Source: CAVVGB01 sp963747715 (GTDB taxonomy: Bacteria; Actinomycetota; Thermoleophilia; Gaiellales; Gaiellaceae). From it: a DNA stretch of 64,000 nt. Location: positions 372,001 to 436,000 of the forward strand of contig CAVVGB010000009.1 of NCBI GenBank assembly GCA_963747715.1, read 5' to 3'. The position numbers and the translations under genes were made by a program. Below the pieces are notes generated by a model. The model had not been told where the DNA came from. It worked only from the letters and a program-made list of their open reading frames with translations, and did no database searches. Numbering within the stretch: the stretch's first letter is position 1; each line of letters opens with the position of its first letter. This document shows positions 53,508-62,154 of the stretch, piece by piece.

Positions 53508-53808
53508 AGTCCCTCCTCTCGACGCACTACCGCCGCGGGTGCAAGCGCCGCAGGCGCAGCCCGCGTTAGCGTTGACTATGCGCCTCCTGATCGCGTTTTG
53601 CAACCCTCGGCTGTCGGGGGAACCCGAGGGCGGCCGTCACGGGTTCGACCCCAGGAGCTTGACTTAATCGATGTGAATACCAAGAGTGGTGAGAGAGCGG
53701 CGCGCCCAGCGGCGATCAGGCGCATCCGCGGGAGTCAGTCTCGGCAACGAGAAACCACTAAGACATGGCTTGCGGTCGAGGTCGAATGAGCGCTGATGTC
53801 CTTCTGAC
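53508..53808. promoter_or_regulatory. Upstream region of the sugar cassette
   Basis: 300 bases between divergent genes. It must hold the promoter of the 53809-60791 cassette. A TTGACT hexamer at 53659-53664 is a possible -35 element but no good -10 follows at the right spacing. No gene or hairpin was recognised. Confidence 0.35.
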
Positions 53809-54846
53809 ATGAGGGTCCTCGTTACTGGACACCACGGCTACATCGGCTCCGTCGCGGCGCCGATGCTTCAGGAAGCCGGCCACGACGTCACCGGACTCGA
53901 CACGTTCTTCTACGAAGGATGCGACCTCGTAGACGACGGCTTCGCCTTCCCGACGCTTCGCATGGACATTCGCGACGTCACGACCGACGTGCTCGATAGA
54001 TACGACGGGATCGTCCATCTGGCGGCGTTGTCGAACGATCCGCTCGGCGAGCTCGACCCAGAGTTGACGCGAGAGATCAACTACCGCGGAACCGTGGAGC
54101 TTGCGCGGAAGGCGAAGGAGGCCGGCGTTCGGCGCTTCGTCTTCGCCTCGTCCTGCAGCATGTATGGAGCCGCAGGAACGGACGAGCTCATGACCGAGGA
54201 GGCGCCGCTGCGGCCGCTGACGGCGTACGCAGAGTCGAAAGTCCGGGCGGAAGAGGCGCTATCCGAGCTCGCGGACGATGACTTCGCCCCGATCTTCATG
54301 CGGAACGCCACCGCCTACGGCGCCTCGCCGCGCGTTCGTCTCGATGTCGTGCTCAACAACCTCGCCGCCTGGGCGTTCACCACGGGCAAGGTCATGATCA
54401 TGAGCGACGGGACGCCGTGGCGGCCCCTCGTGCACGTCCGAGACATCGCGGCGGCAGCGGCGGCCGCTCTGGTTGCTCCGATCGCGCTCGTCCGGAACGA
54501 GGCCTTCAACGTGGGCGCGAACGACGAGAACTACCGCGTCCGCGATCTGGCCGAGATCGTGCGAGAGACGTTTGCGGGCTGCGAGATCGAGTACGCGGAG
54601 GGAGCGGGCCCCGATCCACGGAGCTACCGCGTCGACTTTCGGAAGTTGGCCGAGACACTGCCGGATGCCAGGCCCAGGTGGACGGCTCGGGACGGCGCTC
54701 GAGAGTTGCTCGATGCTTTTCGGTCGGTTCCGCTTACTTCCGCCGGGTTCGACCTTTACACGAGGCTCTCGCGCCTCAAGTCCCTTGTCGCCGAAGGATT
54801 GCTCGACGACAACCTGCGCTGGTCGTACACGCAGGAGCGCGCGTAG
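53809..54846 (+). CDS. NAD-dependent SDR epimerase/dehydratase
   Basis: 345 residues. Rossmann motif VLVTGHHGYIGSVAAPML, catalytic Tyr-x3-Lys in TAYAESKVRAEEAL, with FVFASSCSMYGAAGTDELMT upstream providing the Ser. The C-terminal substrate region includes RPLVHVRDIAAAAAAALV. It is an extended SDR acting on an NDP-sugar; the exact reaction cannot be read from sequence. First gene of the sugar cassette; the cytidylyltransferase follows after 89 bases. Confidence 0.82.
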   Translation: MRVLVTGHHGYIGSVAAPMLQEAGHDVTGLDTFFYEGCDLVDDGFAFPTLRMDIRDVTTDVLDRYDGIVHLAALSNDPLGELDPELTREINYRGTVELARKAKEAGVRRFVFASSCSMYGAAGTDELMTEEAPLRPLTAYAESKVRAEEALSELADDDFAPIFMRNATAYGASPRVRLDVVLNNLAAWAFTTGKVMIMSDGTPWRPLVHVRDIAAAAAAALVAPIALVRNEAFNVGANDENYRVRDLAEIVRETFAGCEIEYAEGAGPDPRSYRVDFRKLAETLPDARPRWTARDGARELLDAFRSVPLTSAGFDLYTRLSRLKSLVAEGLLDDNLRWSYTQERA

Positions 54847-54935
54847 ACGGTGAAGAGCGAGACCTGCATTCGATCGCCGGGACGCTTTGGCGCTCGCCGG
54901 CAGAACGAGCGCCCGCCCGGTCAGGCCGACACTCG

Positions 54936-55751
54936 GTGAAGGTCGTTCTCTTCTGCGGTGGGCTTGGACTCCGGATGCAGGAGGCTGCTCCGAGCATTCC
55001 CAAGCCGATGGTACCGATCGCAAACCGCCCCATCCTGCTTCACATCATGAAGTACTACGCGCACTTCGGGCATGACGATTTCATCATCTGCCTCGGTCAC
55101 AAGGGCGAGGTGATAAAGGAGTACTTCCTCAACTACAACGAGGCGCTCGCGAACGATTTCGTTCTCTCGCAAGGCGGCACGCACGTCGAGCTTCTCGCCA
55201 GCGACATCGGGGAGTGGCGCATCACCTTCGTCGACACGGGCCTCCACAACAACGTCGGGCAGCGCCTGCGCGCGGTGCGGGACCATCTCCGCGGCGAGGA
55301 GATCTTCCTTGCCACCTACGGCGACGCCGTCACGGATGCGCCCCTGCCGCAGATGCTTGCCAACTTTCACGAACGCGACAAGACCGCCGCGTTCCTGTGC
55401 GTGCGCCCGACGACCTACTCGTTCCACACCGTCCAGCTGTCGGACGGGCAGCTCGTACGCGGAATCGAAGATGTGACGCGGGCCGACATGTGGATCAACG
55501 GCGGCTTCTTCATCTTCCGGCCCGAGATCTTCGACCACATCCACGAGGACGAGGAGCTCGTCGAGGAGCCGTTCCAGAGGCTGATCGAACACGAGGATCT
55601 GATCGCCTATCCGTACGAGGGATTCTGGGCGCCGATGGACACTTTGAAGGACAAGCACAATCTCGAAACGCTGGCAGCCTCGGGCCGGCCTCCATGGGAG
55701 GTCTGGACGGATCCCGACGGTGACGCGACCACCGGATCGCCCTGGCCGTGA
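54936..55751 (+). CDS. RfbF-like sugar-1-phosphate nucleotidyltransferase
   Basis: 271 residues from a GTG. The nucleotide-binding start FCGGLGLRMQEAAPSIPKPM and the run ILLHIMKYYAHFGHDDFIIC with HKGEVIKEYFLNY closely follow glucose-1-phosphate cytidylyltransferases (RfbF); GDAVTDAPLP gives the metal Asp and MWINGGFFIFRPEIFDHI the end region. So a CDP-sugar is the likely product. No CDP-glucose 4,6-dehydratase is recognised nearby. The stop overlaps the PIG-L deacetylase start. Confidence 0.85.
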   Translation: MKVVLFCGGLGLRMQEAAPSIPKPMVPIANRPILLHIMKYYAHFGHDDFIICLGHKGEVIKEYFLNYNEALANDFVLSQGGTHVELLASDIGEWRITFVDTGLHNNVGQRLRAVRDHLRGEEIFLATYGDAVTDAPLPQMLANFHERDKTAAFLCVRPTTYSFHTVQLSDGQLVRGIEDVTRADMWINGGFFIFRPEIFDHIHEDEELVEEPFQRLIEHEDLIAYPYEGFWAPMDTLKDKHNLETLAASGRPPWEVWTDPDGDATTGSPWP

Positions 55752-56398
55752 TCAAGCTCGAGCTCAGCGAGATTCCGTCACCGTTCCGGATCCTGGCGAT
55801 CGGGTGCCACGCCGATGACATCGAGATCGGCTGCGGCGGCACCATCCTTCGGCTGATCGCGTCGTTTCCGAGCGCCGAAGTGTGCTGGGTCGTGCTGAGC
55901 GCGCACGGCGACCGAGTGGATGAGGTTCAGGCGAGCGCTGAAGCGTTCCTCGAAGGGATCGAGCGGCGGCAAGTAATCGTGCGAGACTTCCGCGACGGCT
56001 TCCTCCCTTACAGCGGAGGAGATGTAAAGCAATTCTTTGAGGATTTGAAGCCCATCATCACGCCTGACCTGATCTTCACCCACTACGGAAAAGATCTGCA
56101 CCAGGATCATCGGCTTGCGTCGGAACTGACCTGGAACACATTCCGCGATCACTTCATCCTCGAGTACGAGGTTCCGAAGTACGACGGTGACTTGGGATCG
56201 CCGAACGTCTTCGTCCACCTCGACGAGGCGCTCGTCCAGAGGAAGATCGAGAACCTGCTCACGTTCTTCCAGACGCAGCGGGATCGACGGTGGTTCACCG
56301 AGGATCTCTTCATGAGCATTCTCCGGCTTCGCGGCATGGAGTCAAATTCGCCGGATCGCTACGCGGAGGGCTTCTACGCAAGGAAGGTCGTCCTGTGA
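55748..56398 (+). CDS. PIG-L/LmbE-type deacetylase
   Basis: 216 residues from a GTG overlapping the previous stop. The zinc motif is ILAIGCHADDIEIGCGGTIL (AHxDD type) with the third His in HYGKDLHQDHRLASEL. The family removes N-acetyl groups from sugars or sugar conjugates. Here it probably acts on a sugar of the repeat unit. The stop overlaps the next glycosyltransferase. Confidence 0.85.
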   Translation: MIKLELSEIPSPFRILAIGCHADDIEIGCGGTILRLIASFPSAEVCWVVLSAHGDRVDEVQASAEAFLEGIERRQVIVRDFRDGFLPYSGGDVKQFFEDLKPIITPDLIFTHYGKDLHQDHRLASELTWNTFRDHFILEYEVPKYDGDLGSPNVFVHLDEALVQRKIENLLTFFQTQRDRRWFTEDLFMSILRLRGMESNSPDRYAEGFYARKVVL

Positions 56399-57495
56399 GC
56401 ACGACGGGGCGCTTCCGCGGTACCAGCGTGAGCGTCCTGATCCCGACCTACAAGGACGCCCTCCTCCTTCGCCGGTCGTTGCCCATCTTCCTCGAGCACC
56501 CACCCGACGACATCGAGATCGTCGTCGTCAACAACGACCCGTCGCAGGACGTGCGCGCAACGGTCGGGAGCCAGTCCAGAGTCCGCCTCGTCGAGATGGG
56601 ATGGGAGGCGGGGTTCGCCCGGGCGGTGAATCGCGGGATCCGCGAGACCTCGGGTGAGTTCGTCATGTTGTGCAATGCGGACCTCTTCCCCGCTCCGACG
56701 TACCTCGCCGAGCTCCTGGCGTTCTTCGAGGCGCACCCCGCCGCCGGAGCCGCTATCGGCAAACTCCTCCGCTACGACCTCGAGACCGACCGACCGACCG
56801 ACGTCATCGACTCCGCCGGCCTCGTCCTGAGTCGGCAGCGGCGCTTCATGCCGCGCGGCGAAGGAGAGCGAGATGTGGGCCAGTTCGACGAGGCGGTCGA
56901 GGTCTTCGGTGTCGACGGGGCGGCTCCGGTCATTCGTCGCCGGGCGCTCGAACAGATCAGCTTCGAAGGCGAGTACCTGGACGAGAACTTCTTCGCCCAC
57001 AAGGAGGATCACGACATCTCGTGGCGCCTGCACCTCGCCGGCTGGGAATGCTGGTATGCCCCGACGGCCGTCGCCTACCACGGCCGAACCACGCGCGGGC
57101 TCGGCTCCAGCGGATACCTCTCGGCGATCCGGAGGTTCCACCAGAACGAGCTGGAGAAGTCCCAGCTCGTCCGCGTGAACGCCATGAAGAACCAGTGGCT
57201 CATGATCCTGAAGAACGAGGATGGCTTCAACTTCGTCCGTGACTTCCCGTTCATACTCGCGCGCGAGGCGATGGTCGCGACGCATCGCCTCTTCTTCGCG
57301 CCGAAGTCGCTCGTGGCGATTCCGATGACGATCAAGCTTCTACCCGAGACCCTGCGCAAACGGCGTGCAGCGAAGCGCAATCAGAAGATGAATCCCCGTG
57401 CGCTCCGCGGCTGGCTCGACGCGGGAAACCAACAGCATGGTGAGCGAGGGCGCAGACTGGGGATCAGCGGACGCACCGGCGTTCCCGGCGCCTGA
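56395..57495 (+). CDS. Family 2 glycosyltransferase
   Basis: 366 residues from a GTG. GT-A fold: SVSVLIPTYKDALLLRRSLP, nucleotide site IEIVVVNNDPSQD, the metal motif VMLCNADLFPAPTYLAEL, and the later FFAHKEDHDISWRLHLAGWE with the ED acid pair. This is the rhamnosyl/galactofuranosyl-transferase-like group (WbbL/GlfT2 style). Inverting; probably adds the cassette's sugar. Confidence 0.87.
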   Translation: MSTTGRFRGTSVSVLIPTYKDALLLRRSLPIFLEHPPDDIEIVVVNNDPSQDVRATVGSQSRVRLVEMGWEAGFARAVNRGIRETSGEFVMLCNADLFPAPTYLAELLAFFEAHPAAGAAIGKLLRYDLETDRPTDVIDSAGLVLSRQRRFMPRGEGERDVGQFDEAVEVFGVDGAAPVIRRRALEQISFEGEYLDENFFAHKEDHDISWRLHLAGWECWYAPTAVAYHGRTTRGLGSSGYLSAIRRFHQNELEKSQLVRVNAMKNQWLMILKNEDGFNFVRDFPFILAREAMVATHRLFFAPKSLVAIPMTIKLLPETLRKRRAAKRNQKMNPRALRGWLDAGNQQHGERGRRLGISGRTGVPGA

Positions 57496-57584
57496 CGATC
57501 GCCACCCGGGTGCCGGCTGAGTCGTCTGTGGAGAAGGTCGCTCGGACAACTTCTGACGATGGCCGCGAAGCTGGGCGGAGGCCT

Positions 57585-58754
57585 ATGCGGATGGCAGTCA
57601 TCGTGAACATGGTCGCGCCGTACACGAAGCCGCTCTTCGAGCGCTTGGCGGAGCGAGAGGAGTGCGAGCTCCTGGTCGTTTCCGAGACGCCGATGGAGCG
57701 CGATCGCCACTGGCATCCCGAGACCGACCTCCCGTTCAACCACGTCCTCCTCGATTCCTGGACGCTGGATCTCGCGTGGCTCGCGAGGGGCTCAGGCTTC
57801 AGGACGAGGTTCGACACGTACCTCTACGCTCCCAAACGGCCTCTTCGCCCACTCAGCGCCTTCGCTCCGGATGTCATCGTCGCCGGCGGCGGCGGGATCT
57901 GGTCGTCCCCCGCCAACATCGCGGCGCTGGCTGCGCGCCGGCGGCGAGGCTGGGCCGTCGTCCCGTGGTGGGGGAGCTTCACGCGTCCCCAGCCTACGTG
58001 GCCCCGACAGCTCGCCGACCCCTGGGTGAAGTACTTCATGCGTACAGCCGATGCGTGCCTAGCGTACGGGACGCGCCAAGCCCGCGATCTCGCCGAGATG
58101 GGAGTCGACCCGGCCCGGACAGTGATCGCGCCGATCACCGCGCTCGCTCCCGAGCATCCGCCGTTGCGCGAGTCGATGCGCACCGGCCGGCACGCGCGAT
58201 TCCTCTTTGTCGGGCGTCTCATCGAGCGCAAGGGGCTCGAGGTCCTGCTACGAGCCTTCGAGCGCTTCGACGGGGGTGAGCTCTGGATCGCGGGTGACGG
58301 GCCACTCGAGGGGGCCGTCTCTCAGGCGGCCGCCCAAGACCCCCGCATTCGCGCCCTCGGGCACGTCGGCGGCGAGGATCTCGGTGATCTCTACGCCGAA
58401 GTCGATGCGCTGGTCGTCCCCTCGCTCTACGAAGCATGGGGTCTCGTCGTGCACGAGGGACTTGCCCACGGACTGCCCGTGATCGCAACGGATCAGGTCG
58501 GGGCAGCGGACGATCTCATCGATCCTGGCGTGAACGGGTATGTCGTCCCGGCCGGCTCCGCAGGGGCAACCGCCGAGGCGATGCGCTCGGTCGCCACCTG
58601 GACGCACGAGCAGCGGGCCGGTGCAGTGAGGCGCTCGCTCGAGACCCTCGCTTCGTGCTCGTTCGACCGGGGCGCAGACGGGTTCGTCCACGGCTGTGCG
58701 CTTGCCCTCGAGCATCGGAGACGAACGGTGGAGCCTGCAAGCGCGCCACCGTGA
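57585..58754 (+). CDS. GT4 glycosyltransferase
   Basis: 389 residues; ATG with GGAGG four bases upstream (57585) preferred over an earlier start at 57510. N-terminal MAVIVNMVAPYTKPLFERLA; C-terminal FLFVGRLIERKGLEVLLRAF, ELWIAGDGPLEGAVS, and donor site PSLYEAWGLVVHEGLAHGLP (E-x7-E). A retaining GT-B enzyme for a later sugar of the repeat unit. Confidence 0.87.
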   Translation: MRMAVIVNMVAPYTKPLFERLAEREECELLVVSETPMERDRHWHPETDLPFNHVLLDSWTLDLAWLARGSGFRTRFDTYLYAPKRPLRPLSAFAPDVIVAGGGGIWSSPANIAALAARRRRGWAVVPWWGSFTRPQPTWPRQLADPWVKYFMRTADACLAYGTRQARDLAEMGVDPARTVIAPITALAPEHPPLRESMRTGRHARFLFVGRLIERKGLEVLLRAFERFDGGELWIAGDGPLEGAVSQAAAQDPRIRALGHVGGEDLGDLYAEVDALVVPSLYEAWGLVVHEGLAHGLPVIATDQVGAADDLIDPGVNGYVVPAGSAGATAEAMRSVATWTHEQRAGAVRRSLETLASCSFDRGADGFVHGCALALEHRRRTVEPASAPP

Positions 58755-58872
58755 TGCGGTCCCGAACCGGCCCTCCCCGTTTGGGTGGTCTTGACCGGCC
58801 GGGTCGGTGCCGCGTGGGCTGAACACGAGCCGCGGGCTATCCTCGGAACAGCCTCAACGAAAGGAGCGACCG

Positions 58873-59469
58873 GTGCTCTTCACGGAGACGAAGCTGAGCG
58901 GGGCGTTCATCATCGACCTCGAACGGCGGGAAGACAATCGCGGATTCTTCGCCCGTGCGTTCTGCCAGCGCGAATTCAGCGACCACGGCCTCAAGCCGCT
59001 GATCGCACAGGCCAACATCGGTTTCAACCGGCGGCGCGGGTGCTTGCGCGGAATGCACTTCCAGTATCCACCCGCGGCAGAGACGAAGGTCGTCCGGTGT
59101 ACCCGTGGAGCCGTTCTCGACATCATCGTGGATCTCCGTCCCGAGAGCCCGACGTACCTCGAGCACATCTCGGTTGAGCTGACGGCGGACAACCATCGCG
59201 CGATCTACATCCCGGAGCGGTTTGCGCACGGTTATCAGGCTCTCGAGGACGAGACCGAGACGAGCTACCAGGTCGGCGAGTTCTACACGCCGGGCGTCGA
59301 GGGCGGGCTTCGGTGCGACGATCCGGGCCTCGGGCTCACTTGGCCTCTTCCCGTCAGCGAGATCTCCGAGAAGGACGCAGCCTGGCCGCTGCTCGCTGAG
59401 GTGGAACCCGAGGTTCGGCAGAGAATGGCCATCGACGCCGACCGTGAGCCGGCCGGCGCGGTCCGATGA
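58873..59469 (+). CDS. RmlC/RfbC-family NDP-sugar 3,5-epimerase
   Basis: 198 residues from a GTG with AAGGAG upstream. A cupin-fold epimerase: RREDNRGFFARAFCQREFSD, NIGFNRRRGCLRGMHFQYPP (catalytic His and substrate Arg), VVRCTRGAVLDIIVDLRP and IPERFAHGYQALEDETETSY. Acts on a 4-keto-6-deoxy sugar. The stop overlaps the next gene's start. Confidence 0.88.
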   Translation: MLFTETKLSGAFIIDLERREDNRGFFARAFCQREFSDHGLKPLIAQANIGFNRRRGCLRGMHFQYPPAAETKVVRCTRGAVLDIIVDLRPESPTYLEHISVELTADNHRAIYIPERFAHGYQALEDETETSYQVGEFYTPGVEGGLRCDDPGLGLTWPLPVSEISEKDAAWPLLAEVEPEVRQRMAIDADREPAGAVR

Positions 59470-60791
59470 TCATCGTCGACCAGGCGCTGCGCGCGCGTGA
59501 GCAGGAAGGCCGTCCGATCCGAGTCGGGATGCTCGGCGCGGGATTCATGGCCCAGGGCCTCGCGAACCAGATCCGAAACAGCGTCCCGGGAATGGACATG
59601 GTCGCGATCCAAGGCCGTCGCCCCGACAAGGCGCTCGGCGTTTTCCGCTACGCGGGCGACGACGAGGCAGCAGTGGCGACGAGCCTCGGCGAATTCGAGG
59701 ATGCGGTGAGGGCCGGACGGTCGGTCGTCACCGAGGACGCGTTTCTCCTCTGCCAATCGGAGCAAATCGACGCGATCATGGACGTCACCGGTTCGGTCGA
59801 GTTCGGGGCAAGGGTTGCGCTTCAGGCATTCGAGCACGGCAAGCACTTCGTTGCCATGAACGCGGAGCTCGACGGGACGATCGGGCCGATTCTCCACACC
59901 TATGCCCGCAAACACGGCGTCGAGTTCTCCGCCTGTGACGGGGACGAGCCTGGGCTGCAGATGAACCTCTATCGCTGGGTGCGGGGACTCGGGCTCGAGC
60001 CGAGAGTGATGGGGAACGTCAAGGGTCTGCAAGACCCGTACCGCAACCCGGCGACTCAGAGAGGGTTTGCAGAGAAGTGGGGTCAGAACCCGGCGATGGT
60101 CACGTCGTTCGCAGACGGCTCGAAGATCAGCTTCGAGCAGACGATCGTGGCCAACGCGACGGGCGCCAAGGTCACCCAGCGGGGGATGTCCCGTGGCACG
60201 CGGTTCGAGGGATCCCCTCTCGAACTCCCTTCGCTGTACGACCTGGATGAGGTCCGAGCTCTCGGCTCGATCGTCGACTACACCGTCGGCCCATCGTCCG
60301 TGAAGATCTTCTGCTTGGCCGAGCATGCGGATCCGAAGCAACGCCATTACCTGAGCCTCTACAAGATGGGTGAGGGACCGCTCTATCCGTTCTGGGTTCC
60401 GTACCACCTGCCGCACTTCGAGGCGCCGAACGCGATCGCGCGGGTCGTCCTCTTCGGCGACAACCTCGCGCCGCCCCTCGGGGGTCCCAGCGTGGAGGTG
60501 TGCGCCGTCGCCAAGCGCGACCTCCAGGCGGGCGAGACGCTCGACGAGTACGGCATGTTCATGACCTACGGCGAAGCTGCCAACACCGAGGAGATGAGCA
60601 CTCACCGGTACCTGCCCGAGGGCCTCGTCGAGGGTTGCCGACTGCTTCGCGACGTCTCCCAGGACGAGGTCGTGACTTACGATGACGTCGACCTGCCCGC
60701 CGACCGGACGGCCGACAGGCTCCGTGCGGAGCAGTACCGGCATTTCGGCGGTGAGACGTGGCTCGAAAAGCTTCTCCAGGCACCAGCCTGA
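59466..60791 (+). CDS. NAD(P)-dependent oxidoreductase with SAF domain
   Basis: 441 residues. N-terminal Rossmann fold (IRVGMLGAGFMAQGLANQI) with homoserine-dehydrogenase-like features (IMDVTGSVEFGARVALQAFE, CDGDEPGLQMNLYRWVRGLG), then a C-terminal SAF domain (VCAVAKRDLQAGETLDEYG, with LPEGLVEGCRLLRDVSQDE). Such proteins occur in surface-sugar clusters, often with RfbF and RmlC homologues; the substrate is not established. It ends the overlapping part of the cassette. Confidence 0.8.
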   Translation: MIIVDQALRAREQEGRPIRVGMLGAGFMAQGLANQIRNSVPGMDMVAIQGRRPDKALGVFRYAGDDEAAVATSLGEFEDAVRAGRSVVTEDAFLLCQSEQIDAIMDVTGSVEFGARVALQAFEHGKHFVAMNAELDGTIGPILHTYARKHGVEFSACDGDEPGLQMNLYRWVRGLGLEPRVMGNVKGLQDPYRNPATQRGFAEKWGQNPAMVTSFADGSKISFEQTIVANATGAKVTQRGMSRGTRFEGSPLELPSLYDLDEVRALGSIVDYTVGPSSVKIFCLAEHADPKQRHYLSLYKMGEGPLYPFWVPYHLPHFEAPNAIARVVLFGDNLAPPLGGPSVEVCAVAKRDLQAGETLDEYGMFMTYGEAANTEEMSTHRYLPEGLVEGCRLLRDVSQDEVVTYDDVDLPADRTADRLRAEQYRHFGGETWLEKLLQAPA

Positions 60792-60968
60792 ACGCGGCCG
60801 GGGGCCGTCGCCGCCCACGGCAAGGAGTTCATGGAGTCGTCCAGGACGCCGTGTTCGCTCTCCGTCGCAGTTCGTCCCCTGGGGGGCTCACCGCGACTCT
60901 AGAAATTCACGGCGCCTGACGCTAGGCTGTACTCCTTAGCCCCGCGACATTTCGGGTAGAGGTGCGGC

Positions 60969-61934
60969 ATGCAAACTGCGGTAGTGACGGGTGGCGCCGG
61001 GTTCCTCGGCTCGCACCTGTGTGACTTCCTTCTTCGCGACGGATATCGGGTCGTCTGTATTGACAACCTCGATACCGGCTCACTCGAGAACATTCAGCAT
61101 ATCCAGAGCGGTTCGGATTTTCGGTTCGTTCATCACGACCTCACCGAGCCGCTCTTTCTCGAGGAGCCTGTGGATGTCATCTTCCACCTGGCCAGTCCGG
61201 CTAGCCCGATCGACTACCAGCGCCTGCCCCTGCACACCCTCAAGGTGGGCTCATACGGAACCCACCACATGCTCGGGCTCGCCAAGTTCAAGCGCGCGCG
61301 CTTCCTCCTTACGTCGACGAGTGAGGTCTACGGCGACCCGCAGGTCCATCCGCAGCCCGAGACGTACTGGGGACACGTGAACCCGATCGGGCCGCGCGGC
61401 GTCTACGACGAAGCGAAGCGCTACGCCGAGGCACTCACCATGGCGTACCACCGCCAGCAGGGGGTGAACACCTGCATAGCGCGCATCTTCAACACCTATG
61501 GAGCGCGGATGCGCCGGCACGACGGGCGCGCCATCCCCACATTCCTTCGCCAGGCGATCGAAGGCGAGCCGCTCACGGTATTTGGCGACGGCTCCCAGAC
61601 TCGCTCCTTCTGCTACGTCGACGATCTCGTGCGGGGGCTCAGCCTGCTCGCCCAGAGCGACGAGCACCTCCCGGTCAACCTCGGCAACCCGCGGGAGATG
61701 ACCCTGCTCGAGCTGGCCGAGACCATCATCCGCGTGACGGGCTCAAAGAGCGAGATCGTCTTCGCGGCCTTGCCTATGGACGATCCCAAGGTGCGACAGC
61801 CGGACATCACGCGGGCTCGCCAAGTGCTTCGCTGGCAGCCCGAGGTTGAGCTGGAGGAGGGCCTGCGGAGAACAGTCGGTGAGTCGGGTAGGGCCACTGA
61901 TTTGCCCGACATCCTTCCGGCGCTTGGTCCATGA
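60969..61934 (+). CDS. UDP-glucuronate decarboxylase (UDP-xylose synthase)
   Basis: 321 residues. Rossmann GGAGFLGSHLCDFLL; FHLASPASPIDYQRLPLHTL and LLTSTSEVYGDPQVHPQPE are hallmarks of UXS; catalytic Tyr-x3-Lys is RGVYDEAKRYAEALTMAYHR, and FNTYGARMRRHDGRAIPTFL follows. Converts UDP-glucuronate to UDP-xylose. Its stop overlaps the ATG of a broken UDP-glucose dehydrogenase relic, the enzyme that would make its substrate. Confidence 0.9.
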   Translation: MQTAVVTGGAGFLGSHLCDFLLRDGYRVVCIDNLDTGSLENIQHIQSGSDFRFVHHDLTEPLFLEEPVDVIFHLASPASPIDYQRLPLHTLKVGSYGTHHMLGLAKFKRARFLLTSTSEVYGDPQVHPQPETYWGHVNPIGPRGVYDEAKRYAEALTMAYHRQQGVNTCIARIFNTYGARMRRHDGRAIPTFLRQAIEGEPLTVFGDGSQTRSFCYVDDLVRGLSLLAQSDEHLPVNLGNPREMTLLELAETIIRVTGSKSEIVFAALPMDDPKVRQPDITRARQVLRWQPEVELEEGLRRTVGESGRATDLPDILPALGP

Positions 61935-62075
61935 AAGAGCCGATCAGCGTGATCGGGGCCGAGTGGGTCGGTCTCGTCACCGCCGCATGCTTCGCTGATC
62001 TTGGTCACGAGGGTGACCGTTCGCGACGGCCGCAACGAAGACGTCTTGGCTTCAGAGAGGCGGAGGAGAGCCTGA
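61931..62075 (+). pseudogene. Relic of UDP-glucose 6-dehydrogenase N-terminus
   Basis: ATG overlapping the UXS stop opens PISVIGAEWVGLVTAACFAD then LGHE, which matches the NAD-binding start of UDP-glucose dehydrogenase (IGAG.VGLVTAACFAELGHEVTV), with Glu for Gly in the glycine motif. One extra base near 62012 breaks the frame; skipping it gives VTVRDGRNEDVLASERRR, in which about 20 residues seem deleted before a DEVLA-like segment, and a stop follows. The remaining 380 residues are gone. This one is a true remnant, not a sequencing artefact. Confidence 0.6.
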
Positions 62076-62154
62076 GCGCCCGCTAGGCGTCGAGTCGGGC
62101 GACGTCGACAGTCCGCGTGGACGATTCGGCCCACTAACATCAAGGACTGTCGGC

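Noticed and set aside
53600..53660. tRNA-like string ending GGGTTCGACCCC
   Set aside because: Only a T-arm-like stretch is present; no cloverleaf forms around it.
51501..53789. Plus-strand frame of about 760 codons
   Set aside because: Antisense of the sugar-dehydrogenase-like propeller gene; Arg-rich and without domains.
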